Source: an uncultured Collinsella sp. (GTDB lineage Bacteria > Actinomycetota > Coriobacteriia > Coriobacteriales > Coriobacteriaceae). From it: DNA of 45,589 nucleotides. Below the pieces are notes generated by a model, which worked only from the letters and a program-made list of their open reading frames with translations, was not told the DNA's origin and made no database searches. The translations under genes and the position numbers were made by a program. The stretch spans positions 1 through 45,589 of the forward strand of contig CATYZK010000014.1 of the NCBI GenBank assembly GCA_958415665.1, given 5' to 3'. This document shows positions 16,663 through 24,982 of the stretch, in pieces. Numbering within the stretch: position 1 is the stretch's first letter; every line of letters starts with the position of its first letter.

Positions 16663-17166
16663 TTATTTCTCTGCCGCCTCGATCAGACTCTTGAGAGGAG
16701 TCTTGGGATTGGACGGGATAAGCTGATGGAAAACCGGAATACCCTGCTCGCAAAGCTCCTTCGCGGCCTCGAGCTCATCCGGGTTGAGCATGATCGTGGA
16801 GTTGAGGGCGACCTTGCTATCCGGATCGGACTTGTCGAAGCGGCCGACATTGGCAACGTTCACGCCCTCGATCTTGCCCGGTGCGCCTTTAACGAGCTCA
16901 AGCACGTCACGCACGCAGTTGGTGAGCGCGAAGATGCGCATGGAGTCCGCACGCGGATCGTTCGCGATGCGGCAAGCATCCGGAACATCCTTGACGAGGA
17001 GCTTCTGGCCCGCCGGCGTACCCATGGAAAGCGTCATGCGAAGGGCATCGCTCTCCACGGCGTGCTTGTTGGCGACGATGATCCTGGTGGTGTTGAGCTC
17101 CTTGGTCCACACCAGGGCGACCTGCCCGTGAATCAGACGGTCATCGACTCGAACCTGAACAATCAT
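16663..17166 (-). CDS. PTS mannose/fructose/sorbose-family subunit IIB
   Basis: A 167-residue cytosolic phosphocarrier. The phosphorylated histidine is His13 in VDDRLIHGQV, the family hallmark. It receives phosphate from the IIA protein encoded just upstream and passes it to sugar moved by IIC/IID. AAGGAGAGG precedes the ATG. IIA and IIB are separate proteins here, unlike the fused ManX of E. coli. Confidence 0.94.
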   Translation of the reverse strand: MIVQVRVDDRLIHGQVALVWTKELNTTRIIVANKHAVESDALRMTLSMGTPAGQKLLVKDVPDACRIANDPRADSMRIFALTNCVRDVLELVKGAPGKIEGVNVANVGRFDKSDPDSKVALNSTIMLNPDELEAAKELCEQGIPVFHQLIPSNPKTPLKSLIEAAEK

Positions 17167-17195
17167 TGTTTCCTCTCCTTACTTATTAGTGCTCT

Positions 17196-17624
17196 CTAAT
17201 CGAAGAAGTCTCCGTCGGACCCCTCGTTGTCCGCGGCCTTGCTCGGAGGCTCGACGACCTGCATCGTCGCCCTCGCCAGCTCGACGCTCTGCTTGATCGA
17301 ATCTGCCGTGACCGGCTCAGCGCCGAGGAGCGCCTCGATCACGAGGCCGAGGTTCATACCGGTAACATGGACGATCCCGCGCTTCTCCGGCTCCATGAGG
17401 ACGACCTTCTGGAAGACGGAGCCACCGTAGATGTCGGTGAAGATGATGGCCTCGTCCTCAGGGCCCACCGAGTCAATAAACGCCTGGATGCGAGGGGTGA
17501 AATCGGAGTCGTCCACGTAGCAGTCAACTGCTTCCACCATGTCCGCCATACCGGTCAGGATCTCGATCGAGCTCCTGATTCCGCTTGCGAGGTAACCGTG
17601 CGACGCGACAAGAACTTTCTTCAT
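17196..17624 (-). CDS. PTS mannose/fructose/sorbose-family subunit IIA
   Basis: A 142-residue cytosolic phosphocarrier of the EIIA-Man fold. The phosphorylated histidine is His9 in ASHGYLASG, and FTDIYGGSVF is the usual second motif. It lies 10 bp after the aldolase stop with AGGAGA before the ATG. It has an acidic, disordered-looking tail of about 20 residues. Confidence 0.93.
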   Translation of the reverse strand: MKKVLVASHGYLASGIRSSIEILTGMADMVEAVDCYVDDSDFTPRIQAFIDSVGPEDEAIIFTDIYGGSVFQKVVLMEPEKRGIVHVTGMNLGLVIEALLGAEPVTADSIKQSVELARATMQVVEPPSKAADNEGSDGDFFD

Positions 17625-17634
17625 CGAGTCTCTC

Positions 17635-18489
17635 CTAGAGCGAATAGTGGTTGGGGTTCAGAAGCTGGATCTTGCTTGCGACGAACGCGCGCATGTCGGG
17701 GGCGGCGTCCATCAGGAGGCCAATGCCGTTGCCGTCGTTCTTGCCGGAGTTGATGTCCTTCTCGAAGGCGCGGTACATGGAGCGGAAGTACTCCGTGGCG
17801 ATGTTGAACTTGCTCATGCCGAGGTTCACGGCCTCCTGGAGCTGCTCGTCGGGGATGTCGGAGCATCCGTGCATGACGAGGGGGACGCTGACGGCCTCCC
17901 TGCAGGCCTTGATGCGCTCCATGTCGAGGTTCGGGACCTTGACGTAGGGGCCGTGGGCGTTGCCGACGGCGATGGCGAGCGAACCACAGCCGGTGCCCTC
18001 GACGAACTCCTCGGCGAGGTTCGGGTCGGTATAGTGGTCGCTGTTCACGAAGTCGTTGGCGTCGGAGCCGTTGCCGACGTGGCCGAGCTCGGCCTCGATG
18101 TCAACGTCGAAGATCTTGGCGACCTGGACGACGTCCTTCGTGAGCTGGAAGTTCTCCTCATAGGGAAGCGAGGAGCCGTCGACCATGACGGAGGGGAAAC
18201 CGGCCTTGACGCCCTTGACGGCGATCTCGTAACCAGCGGAGTGATCCTGGTGGACGGCGACGGGCACGCTCGCGCGCTCGGCGTAATAGCGGGCGGCGAA
18301 GGCGATGATGTCGAGGGCACAGTGGTCCTCGAAGCCGGGCCAGTACTGGATGATGATAGGCATGTGCTCATCCTCGGCGGCCTGGATCGCATAACGGATG
18401 GTCTCCGTGTTGATGACGTTGATCGCGGGCACGCCATAGTGGTGCTCGGTCGCATGTTGAAGAAGCTCGTTGACCTTGATGAGAGACAT
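17635..18489 (-). CDS. Class II aldolase, GatY/KbaY type (tagatose- or fructose-1,6-bisphosphate)
   Basis: A zinc-dependent class II aldolase of 284 residues, family length. Visible active-site motifs are VHQDHS (catalytic Asp, zinc His), EAELGHVGN (zinc Glu), GNAHGPY (zinc His) and MHGCSDIPDEQL, which parallels the HGASDVPDE motif of tagatose-bisphosphate aldolases rather than the HGGSG of FbaA. Such enzymes split a ketose bisphosphate into dihydroxyacetone phosphate and glyceraldehyde 3-phosphate. It is first in the operon with four PTS genes, a reductase and an esterase, so it probably does the final cleavage of the imported sugar. No separate phosphofructokinase-like kinase is nearby. Confidence 0.9.
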   Translation of the reverse strand: MSLIKVNELLQHATEHHYGVPAINVINTETIRYAIQAAEDEHMPIIIQYWPGFEDHCALDIIAFAARYYAERASVPVAVHQDHSAGYEIAVKGVKAGFPSVMVDGSSLPYEENFQLTKDVVQVAKIFDVDIEAELGHVGNGSDANDFVNSDHYTDPNLAEEFVEGTGCGSLAIAVGNAHGPYVKVPNLDMERIKACREAVSVPLVMHGCSDIPDEQLQEAVNLGMSKFNIATEYFRSMYRAFEKDINSGKNDGNGIGLLMDAAPDMRAFVASKIQLLNPNHYSL

Positions 18490-18552
18490 CTTTGTCTTCC
18501 TTTCACTTGGATAACCATTGGATTGGACAGTTCTCAGCTCGTCAGCTGGTTG

Positions 18553-18586
18553 AACACGAAGAGAAGCGCGAGGCAGGCAGGCGCTT
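18553..18586 (-). terminator. Weak terminator-like hairpin after the MFS gene
   Basis: AAGCGC and GCGCTT (18581-18586 with 18564-18569 on the minus strand) form a short stem followed by CTCTTCGTGTT. It lies 18 bp past the MFS stop and before the aldolase operon. The stem is only six pairs, so termination would be partial. Confidence 0.35.
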
Positions 18587-18603
18587 GCAAAACGCGGTGG
18601 AGC

Positions 18604-19806
18604 CTATGCGGCCGACTGGCCCTCAGGCTGTGGCGCTGCGCTTCGACGCCACAGTACGTACGCCACAAAAGCAACGACCGCAGCAATCGTTGAAGCGAGG
18701 GCGAAGGCCAGAAAACCCGCGTGCGTGCCGAGCGCGTCGCACGCCCAACCGCCAAACAGGTTCGCAACCACGACGGACAGACCGCTCTGAACCATCGCGA
18801 AGGCGCTCTGACCTCGAGCGCGACAATCCTCGTAAGTGTGGTTGGCAATGTAGGTAACGCAGGAGTAGTAGACGGTCATGTAACTCACGCTCTGCAGCAG
18901 CTGGCCGCAGATCATGACCGGGACGATGCCGGTGCCCACGAGCACGAGCCTGAGCGCCGCCATGAAGCAGGAAAAGATCAGGAGGTTCATCTCGCCGAAG
19001 CGCCTGACCAGCTTGGAGGAAACGAGCAGGATGGGGATCTCGCTCGCAGCGGAGACCGCACTCAGGACGCCCACGAGGTTCTGACCCTCGCCAAGCTCGA
19101 CCGCGTAGCGGCCCAAGAACGCCCCGATGAAGCCAATCGCGGCCGAACTGATGAAGGCGAAGACCAAGACGAAGGCGATCTCATTGCTGGTGAACAGCGA
19201 GAGGAGGCCCTTTCCGTGGGAGACCTTGGGATCGTCCGCGGCATTGGCGCGAATTCCCGCCTCGGGGAGGCGCCACATGTGAGCCGCGAAGACCACCAGC
19301 GCGGCAGAGACCACCGCGAACTGGATTTGAGGAGCCATGTCGAGCAGCCGACCGACGATCAGGACGACGACGGCATAGCCGATAGTGCCACCCATGCGAA
19401 TGCGAGAAAAGTCCAGGCCAGAGCGATCCGCGAGCTCGATGACGAGGGAGTCGCTCAGGGGCAGGAGCCCCGAGAAAAACGCCGAGAACGCAAAGGTTAC
19501 GAGAAGGACCGGGACGAACGTCGACGCCAGGTAATACAGCGGAGCGAGTACCGCCGCCGCAAGGCAGAGGATCACGATGACCGCGCGGCGGCGCCCGAGT
19601 TTGTCGGCGATCGTCGACCAGAGCGGCTGGATGGCGAGCGCACACACCGGGGTCGCCGCGAGGAGGATGCCGGTCTGGGCTGCGCTGAGGCCGAGGCTCG
19701 TGTAGTGAGCGGAGAGGAACGGCGAGTACACGCCCGCGCAGACCCAGTAGAGGACGTTCGCGAAGAACAGCGAAGTCATGCTTGCGTTTGTCCTGGCGTT
19801 GTGCAT
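18604..19806 (-). CDS. MFS transporter, LacY/NupG-like (MFS_1-like)
   Basis: A membrane carrier of 400 residues with about twelve hydrophobic segments. The first helix region YWVCAGVYSPFLSAHYTSLGLSAAQTGIL and the loop STIADKLGRRRAVI match the MFS group that includes sugar and nucleoside proton symporters. The start at 19806 follows GGGAG; 31 further residues of a longer frame have no family support. It is divergent from the RpiR regulator and precedes the aldolase/PTS operon on the same strand. A second uptake route, or export of a by-product, for the same sugar pathway is plausible. Confidence 0.87.
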   Translation of the reverse strand: MHNARTNASMTSLFFANVLYWVCAGVYSPFLSAHYTSLGLSAAQTGILLAATPVCALAIQPLWSTIADKLGRRRAVIVILCLAAAVLAPLYYLASTFVPVLLVTFAFSAFFSGLLPLSDSLVIELADRSGLDFSRIRMGGTIGYAVVVLIVGRLLDMAPQIQFAVVSAALVVFAAHMWRLPEAGIRANAADDPKVSHGKGLLSLFTSNEIAFVLVFAFISSAAIGFIGAFLGRYAVELGEGQNLVGVLSAVSAASEIPILLVSSKLVRRFGEMNLLIFSCFMAALRLVLVGTGIVPVMICGQLLQSVSYMTVYYSCVTYIANHTYEDCRARGQSAFAMVQSGLSVVVANLFGGWACDALGTHAGFLAFALASTIAAVVAFVAYVLWRRSAAPQPEGQSAA

Positions 19807-19904
19807 CGTGCTTCTCCCTTCTTGCTCGCCGGGTGCCTGTCTGGGCTTCGAAGTGATTCGCCATCTAGCGTGAAACGAAGTTGCGAGGCGTTGGAACAAT
19901 GTTC

Positions 19905-20034
19905 TGTTGTTTCATCGTTTTCGTGCTGTTGTTTCACGGCTCATAAGATAGCAGCTCAAGATGAGATTGCGCCGGGGAAGCATCGATTTACCGTGAACGG
20001 TAGGAAATCAGCGGTGAAACGCTATTTCACCGCT
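19905..20034. promoter_or_regulatory. Candidate MurR/RpiR operators in the divergent promoter region
   Basis: In the 300-bp gap between the MFS and RpiR genes, AGCGGTGAAA (20010-20019) and TTTCACCGCT (20025-20034) form a perfect 10-bp dyad around CGCTA. This matches the TGAAA-N-TTTCA pattern of RpiR-family operators. Further left, TGTTGTTTCA occurs twice at a 22-bp step (19905-19914, 19927-19936), and TACCGT-GA-ACGGTA is a small palindrome (19989-20002). Together these could give the regulator control of both directions. Confidence 0.6.
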
Positions 20035-20106
20035 TATGAAACATTTTGCTTTATTTTCACCTCTCTTGACCTAAGATACAAAGCAAACTAGGGCCAAGGA
20101 GTAACC

Positions 20107-20970
20107 ATGGATAAGACAGGAGATGTGCTCAGCCACATCTGCGCGGTCATGAGCAGCCTATCCCCCTCGGAGAAGGCAATCGCAACGTATGTGCTCGACC
20201 ACCCGTCGGACGTCGCAACGATGACCGTCCGCGAACTCGCCGCAGAAACCGGTACGTCACCGGCGTCTGTTTCGAGGTTCGCAAGGACGCTTGACTACCG
20301 AACCTATTCGGACATGCGTCTGGCGCTCGGCATATCCATCAGCAGGGCCTCCGGCGAGGAAAAGGCCACGGGCGGCAAGGTTACTCTGGACGACGTCGAG
20401 GGCTCCATTAAGTACGTCCTGTCTCACAAGGTCAAGGAGCTCTCCCAAACCGCCTCGCTCATTGACTCCGATGACTTTTCGACAGTCGTCAATCTGCTCC
20501 ACAACGCCAACCTCGTCCTGATTGCGGGCGTCGGCAACTCGATTAGCATGGGCGTAAACGCGGCGTTTAAGCTCTCACAGGTTGGAGTCAGGGCATTTTG
20601 CCCCAGTACCACCGATGCCATGGTCTCCGCCGCAACCAGCCTCAAGGAGAATGACATCCTGCTCGTCATTTCGACGTCCGGATACTCGAAGCGCCTCGTC
20701 AACATATTCGACTCTGCCGAGGATTCGAACACCCCCATCATCATGATCACAGACAACCCAGATACGCCGCTCGCGAAGCGTGCCACGTATATCATCCGAG
20801 CCGTCTCGCGAGATCAGGCCATCACCGGAACCGAGGTCGCCTTCTCGCACAGCTCGATCAACTTCGTCATCGAGCTGTTGTTCCTCTTCCTGACCTCTTG
20901 CTGGGATGACCCGGTAGAGTTTAACAGGATCATCTCGAAGAATCTCTTGGGAGACAGGCAATACAGCTAG
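20107..20970 (+). CDS. MurR/RpiR-family transcriptional regulator
   Basis: A 287-residue regulator. The first 77 residues hold the RpiR helix-turn-helix (LSPSEKAIATYVLDHP, then TSPASVSRFARTLDY). From about residue 118 there is a SIS domain that binds phosphosugars (LIAGVGNSISMG, ISTSGYSKRLVN). AAGGAG precedes the ATG. It is divergent from the MFS and aldolase/PTS genes and forms an operon with a HAD phosphatase. It probably senses a phosphorylated intermediate of the imported sugar. Confidence 0.92.
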   Translation: MDKTGDVLSHICAVMSSLSPSEKAIATYVLDHPSDVATMTVRELAAETGTSPASVSRFARTLDYRTYSDMRLALGISISRASGEEKATGGKVTLDDVEGSIKYVLSHKVKELSQTASLIDSDDFSTVVNLLHNANLVLIAGVGNSISMGVNAAFKLSQVGVRAFCPSTTDAMVSAATSLKENDILLVISTSGYSKRLVNIFDSAEDSNTPIIMITDNPDTPLAKRATYIIRAVSRDQAITGTEVAFSHSSINFVIELLFLFLTSCWDDPVEFNRIISKNLLGDRQYS

Positions 20971-21011
20971 GACGACGCACACCGACGCCCAGACCGAAAC
21001 GGGAGGACCCC

Positions 21012-21839
21012 TTGATAAAGCTCATCCTCGCAGACATGGACGGGACCCTGCTGCCGTTTGGCTCAAGGGTCGTATCGGAGCGCACGCACAGCGCGATTCT
21101 TTCGGCGCTTGATGCGGGCATCGCGTTCGGCCCCGCAAGCGGCCGCGACTACGCCGACCTGGCCGATGCCTTTGACGGCGACACGCGCTGTTTCTCGACC
21201 GGCATCATGGCCAACGGAAAGAAGGTCTTCTCCAGCGGCGAACTCGTGTTCAAAAAGACGCTCTCGACGGAGGCCCTCGTCAAGCTCGATAGCGCCGTAC
21301 GCCCCTACGCGGGGACGTCACTCTGGCTAGTCGCCGATGTCGATGAGACAGGCAAACGCTGCGAGCAGTTCCTCTGCGCCGTCGAGCCTGGCGACGAATT
21401 CGCCCTGGAAATCGTTAAGGACTCCGGAAGAGACATGGCGCTCGGAGACGTGCCCACGAACCGTGACGTCATCACCGCCGGCATCTTCGTCAACGTCAGC
21501 TCCGCCCCGACGGAAGTCGTTCGGAGTCGATGCAAGGAGGCCTGCCCAGAACTTGATTTCCCCTCGCCCGTCCCATTCTTCCTCGATGTTGTTCCGGCTG
21601 GCTGGAGCAAGGTAAACGGACTCGACGCGCTTCTCGGCAGCCTTGGGGTCACGCTGGACGAGGTCGCTTTTATCGGAGACTCGGAAAACGACGTGACGCT
21701 CCTCGAAAAGGTGCCGAACTCCTACGCAGTCGCGGGCGCGATGCCAGAGGCGAAGGCCGCGGCCCATCACCTGATCGGGGACGCAGCCGAGGACTCCGTC
21801 GCGAAGCTCATCGAACAGATTGTCCAGCAGCGAGGCTAG
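21012..21839 (+). CDS. Cof-type HAD-superfamily phosphatase
   Basis: A 275-residue haloacid-dehalogenase phosphatase with a type IIB cap. Motif 1 DMDGTLLPFG is at residues 8-17, with the nucleophile Asp8. The conserved lysine is in SKVNGLDALL and the last motif is FIGDSENDVTLL. It starts at a TTG with GGGAGG five bases upstream; an ATG start in this frame would cut into motif 1. It lies 41 bp behind the RpiR gene. Members dephosphorylate sugar phosphates, so it may relieve phosphosugar build-up. It is complete, unlike the remnant at 12404. Confidence 0.9.
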   Translation: MIKLILADMDGTLLPFGSRVVSERTHSAILSALDAGIAFGPASGRDYADLADAFDGDTRCFSTGIMANGKKVFSSGELVFKKTLSTEALVKLDSAVRPYAGTSLWLVADVDETGKRCEQFLCAVEPGDEFALEIVKDSGRDMALGDVPTNRDVITAGIFVNVSSAPTEVVRSRCKEACPELDFPSPVPFFLDVVPAGWSKVNGLDALLGSLGVTLDEVAFIGDSENDVTLLEKVPNSYAVAGAMPEAKAAAHHLIGDAAEDSVAKLIEQIVQQRG

Positions 21840-21891
21840 GGTTCCGCCAGCGTGGCATGCGCCGCGTGCCTCGTCATCCGTTCGTGGCGCG

Positions 21892-22041
21892 CTACCTCGT
21901 GACGATCCAGAGCGTGGCCATCGTCGCGACGCCGATGCCCACGATGAGCGCGGCCCACAGGACGCGGACCACGAGGTTCATGTCGCCCGCCACCACCATG
22001 TCGTTCGCGTGCCAGAACCAGCTCTCGTTTGCCTTGCGCAT
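21892..22041 (-). CDS. Small single-span membrane protein, 49 residues
   Basis: A short open frame with a strong ribosome site (AGGGAGGG, five bases before the ATG). The first 22 residues are polar (with WFWHAND), followed by one hydrophobic helix of about 24 residues (VVRVLWAALIVGIGVATMATLW) ending in IVTR. I recognise no family. It lies tail-to-tail with the HAD gene, with only 52 bp between the stops. The ribosome site and clean helix make chance unlikely, but no experiment supports it. Confidence 0.6.
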   Translation of the reverse strand: MRKANESWFWHANDMVVAGDMNLVVRVLWAALIVGIGVATMATLWIVTR

Positions 22042-22259
22042 GATGCCCTCCCTTAGCCTCGATTACGCCATCTATGGCCGAGCAATCGCAGGTCGCGTGC
22101 CATGGATTTGCCCTACGCCCAGCTTTCAGTTCTATAAGGCGGCGGGAGCCTGTGCGAGGCCCCGAGTCCTGAGGCTGTTGCAATGAAAATGGGAATCAAG
22201 GAGCACGCATCAATCATATGGGTTCCTTTCGAGGGCGAGAGCAAACGAAGCATCCATCA

Positions 22260-22265
22260 TATAAT
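22260..22265 (+). promoter_or_regulatory. Possible -10 box of rlmKL
   Basis: A perfect TATAAT lies 27 bp before the rlmKL start codon. There is no good TTGACA 17 bp upstream. The 251-bp gap from 22042 holds no supported gene. Confidence 0.4.
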
Positions 22266-22292
22266 GGAGCGACGCAACCAGAGAGGTCACCC

Positions 22293-24863
22293 ATGGAATT
22301 ATACGCAAGCTGCCCCGAGGGCTTTGAATCCGCACTCGCCGACGAGCTCAAGCGGCTCGGGCTTTCGCATGTCCGCCGCCTGAAGGGCCGCGCCACGTTT
22401 GAGGGCGAGCTCGAAGAGGGCTACCGCGCCTGTCTGTGGTCGCGCCTGGCCAGCCGCGTGTTTGTGGTACTTGGGCGCTTTGAGGCACGGGATGCCGACG
22501 AGCTGTACGACGGCGTGTACGACATTGCCTGGGAGAACATTGTCCGCCCCGGCGCCACCATCGCCATCACCGCCCGCGGCGTGACCGAGCAGCTGCGCAA
22601 CACACGTTTCTCCGCCCTGCGCGCCAAGGACGCACTGTGCGACCGCCTGGCCGAGACCACGGGCCGTCGCGCCGATGTCGACGCCACCGACCCCGACGTT
22701 CACCTGCTGCTTTCGCTGCGCCAGCGCCGCGCGAGCATCAGCCTGGACCTTTCGGGCGATCCGCTGTTCAAGCGCCTGCCGCCCGCCGCGACCCGCGCCG
22801 GCGAGGGCACGCATGTGCTGCGCCCCGACTACGCCGCGCTGGTGTTGGCGCAGGTCGGCTGGACCGCGCTATGCGAGCGCGAGTTGACGGCCGACGATTA
22901 CGAGAACGAGGCCCTGCCCACGCTGATCGACGCCTCGTGCGCCGGCGGTGGTCTGCTGCTGGAGGCTGTGAATATTCTGACCGACCGCGCCCCGGGCGCC
23001 GCCCGCGAGCACTGGGGTTTTGAGGGTTGGCAGCCGCACGACGCTACCCTGTGGGAGCAGCTGCTTGCCGAGGCGCGCGAGCGCGAGGCCGCAGCCCGCG
23101 AGCGCCAGGCGCGCATCGTTGCCGTGGACATTGACCCCGCCGCCCGCAAGACCGCCGAGCGCATGGTCAAGTGCGCCGGCTACAAGCGCTTTGTCGATTT
23201 TTGCGCCGCCAAGCCCGCCACCGTGCTGGATCACGCGGGCGCTGTTGCCGGCGCCGCCATCGTCGCGGACACCACCGAGACCCCGCTGTCGCTCATGCAC
23301 GATGCCATGACGCTCATCGGCGAGCTTCGCCGTGCGCCCGAGCTTGCTTCGGCACCGGTCGCCGCACTCACCCGCGACGGCCTCATGGCCCGCGCGCTCC
23401 ACGCCGAGCCTGCGCGCTCCATCGCCGTCATGCCCAACAATGAAGAGGCCGCTATCGAGGTTTGGCCCTCGCTCGACCATGCCGCCGCGGCGTTTGAAGC
23501 CGCGACCAGCGCGGATGCCGTGGGCGAGGCCGCAGATGCCGGCGACGCCGACGACGAGACCGGCGCCGTGCCCGCCATGCCCGAGCCCGCTGCCACGCTC
23601 GACCTGGGTGACGGCAAGCCGCTGCCCGTGCTCATCCCCGAGTCCGAGCAGTTCGCCAACCGCCTGCGCAAGAATGCCCGCCTGCGCCGCAAGTGGGCCA
23701 AGCGCGAGGGCGTGAGCTGCTACCGCGTCTACGATGCCGACCTGCCCGACTACTCTGCCGCCATCGACCTGTACGAGGGCTGCCCGCAAACTCCTGGCCG
23801 CTGGCTCGTCATCGCCGAATATGCCGCACCCAAGACCATCGACCCCGCGCTGGCCCAGGCCCGCATGCTCGACATTTTGGCCATCGCGCCGCGCATCCTG
23901 GATGTCCCCGCCGAGCACGTGCACGCCAAGGCCCGCATGCGCTCGCGCGGCGGCTCGCAGTACGGCAAGCAGGGCGCCGGCAAGGGCGGCTCGGGCGAGC
24001 GCGCCAACATCGCGCGCCGCCGTCTGCCGCTCATCGAGGAGGGCGGCCTTACCTTTGCCGTCAACTTTGACGACTACCTGGACGTTGGCATCTTCCTTGA
24101 CCACCGCGTCACCCGCGACCTGGTACGCGAGCACGCCAAGCAGGCCCGCCGCTTCCTCAACCTGTTCGCCTACACCGGCACCGCTACCTGCTACGCAGCC
24201 GATGGCGGCGTCGAGGAGACCGTGACGGTCGACCTCTCGAACACCTACCTGGACTGGGCCGAGCGCAACATGCGCCAGAACGGCTTTGTGGGCCCGCAGC
24301 ATCATTTTGTGCGCGACGACGTGCTCGCCTGGATTCGCGACCAGCGCCAGACGCGCAACCGCTGGGACCTGATCTTTGTCGACCCGCCCACGTTCTCGAA
24401 CTCGTCCAAGATGGGCCGTCGTACCTGGGATGTCCAACGTGACCACGTTGAACTGCTGGCCGGCGTGTCGCGCCTGCTCACACAGGGCGGCCATGCCATC
24501 TTTAGCTGCAACCTGCGCGGTTTCCGCCCCGAGACGCGCAAGCTTGCGCGCGCGGGTGTGGTGCTGGAAGACATTACGGCGCAGACCATCCCCGAGGACT
24601 TCGCGCGCAACCAGAAGGTGCACCACTGCTACATCGTGCGCCGTCTGCCCATCGAGGACGCCATGGCCGAGGTCGGCTTTAGCGCCGAGGAAATTGCCGA
24701 GCGCGTCGAGGAGCTGCGTAACCCCGAGGCCCGCAAGCCTCACGCAGCAGCACCCGCGCACGCGCAGGCCAGCGACCGAGGGCCGCGCGGCGACGGCAAA
24801 CCCTCCCCCGCCGGCAAGCCCAAAAAGAAGAAGTTCTACGCCAGCAAGCCCAAGGGCAAATAA
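22293..24863 (+). CDS. rlmKL: RlmKL-type bifunctional 23S rRNA methyltransferase with degenerate RlmL half
   Basis: An 856-residue protein aligned end to end with RlmKL. Residues 1-160 are THUMP/ferredoxin-like (MELYASCPEGFESALADELK). About 165-400 is the RlmL methyltransferase (m2G2445), 410-448 an acidic linker, and 450-790 the RlmK methyltransferase (m7G2069), followed by a lysine-rich tail. RlmK looks intact: NLFAYTGTATC, VDLSNTYLDWAERN, FVDPPTFSNS. RlmL does not: the SAM motif reads DASCAGGG instead of DPMCGSGT, and the catalytic NPPYGER is replaced by DTTETPL near residue 325. So m7G2069 activity is likely and m2G2445 doubtful. The start has GAGAGG upstream; 25 residues of a longer frame are unsupported. 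Confidence 0.9.
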   Translation: MELYASCPEGFESALADELKRLGLSHVRRLKGRATFEGELEEGYRACLWSRLASRVFVVLGRFEARDADELYDGVYDIAWENIVRPGATIAITARGVTEQLRNTRFSALRAKDALCDRLAETTGRRADVDATDPDVHLLLSLRQRRASISLDLSGDPLFKRLPPAATRAGEGTHVLRPDYAALVLAQVGWTALCERELTADDYENEALPTLIDASCAGGGLLLEAVNILTDRAPGAAREHWGFEGWQPHDATLWEQLLAEAREREAAARERQARIVAVDIDPAARKTAERMVKCAGYKRFVDFCAAKPATVLDHAGAVAGAAIVADTTETPLSLMHDAMTLIGELRRAPELASAPVAALTRDGLMARALHAEPARSIAVMPNNEEAAIEVWPSLDHAAAAFEAATSADAVGEAADAGDADDETGAVPAMPEPAATLDLGDGKPLPVLIPESEQFANRLRKNARLRRKWAKREGVSCYRVYDADLPDYSAAIDLYEGCPQTPGRWLVIAEYAAPKTIDPALAQARMLDILAIAPRILDVPAEHVHAKARMRSRGGSQYGKQGAGKGGSGERANIARRRLPLIEEGGLTFAVNFDDYLDVGIFLDHRVTRDLVREHAKQARRFLNLFAYTGTATCYAADGGVEETVTVDLSNTYLDWAERNMRQNGFVGPQHHFVRDDVLAWIRDQRQTRNRWDLIFVDPPTFSNSSKMGRRTWDVQRDHVELLAGVSRLLTQGGHAIFSCNLRGFRPETRKLARAGVVLEDITAQTIPEDFARNQKVHHCYIVRRLPIEDAMAEVGFSAEEIAERVEELRNPEARKPHAAAPAHAQASDRGPRGDGKPSPAGKPKKKKFYASKPKGK

Positions 24864-24869
24864 CAAAAA

Positions 24870-24930
24870 TGCGGTGGAATAGTTCCCAGACGGCCCCATC
24901 AAAGACCAAAACAGGAACTATTCCACCGCA
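24870..24930. repeat. 17-bp perfect inverted repeat after rlmKL
   Basis: Arms 24870-24886 and 24914-24930 (TGCGGTGGAATAGTTCC and complement) enclose a 27-base loop. It starts seven bases past the rlmKL stop, between convergent genes. AAAAA flanks the left arm, so on the minus strand the stem is followed by TTTTTG, making it a plausible terminator for the response-regulator gene as well. Confidence 0.75.
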
Positions 24931-24982
24931 ACTCATATAGAGACCGCGTGGGAGCCACACTCCATAGGGGCCGCGCCCTGCC

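Noticed and set aside
12404..22050. Prophage or transposon as carrier of the sugar island
   Set aside because: No integrase, transposase, tRNA target or matching direct repeats at the two edges could be found, so the mode of acquisition is left open.
22869..24902. Long open frame of 677 codons antisense to rlmKL
   Set aside because: It mirrors the codon bias of a G+C-rich gene on the other strand. No recognised domain and composition dominated by Ala/Gly/Arg/His.
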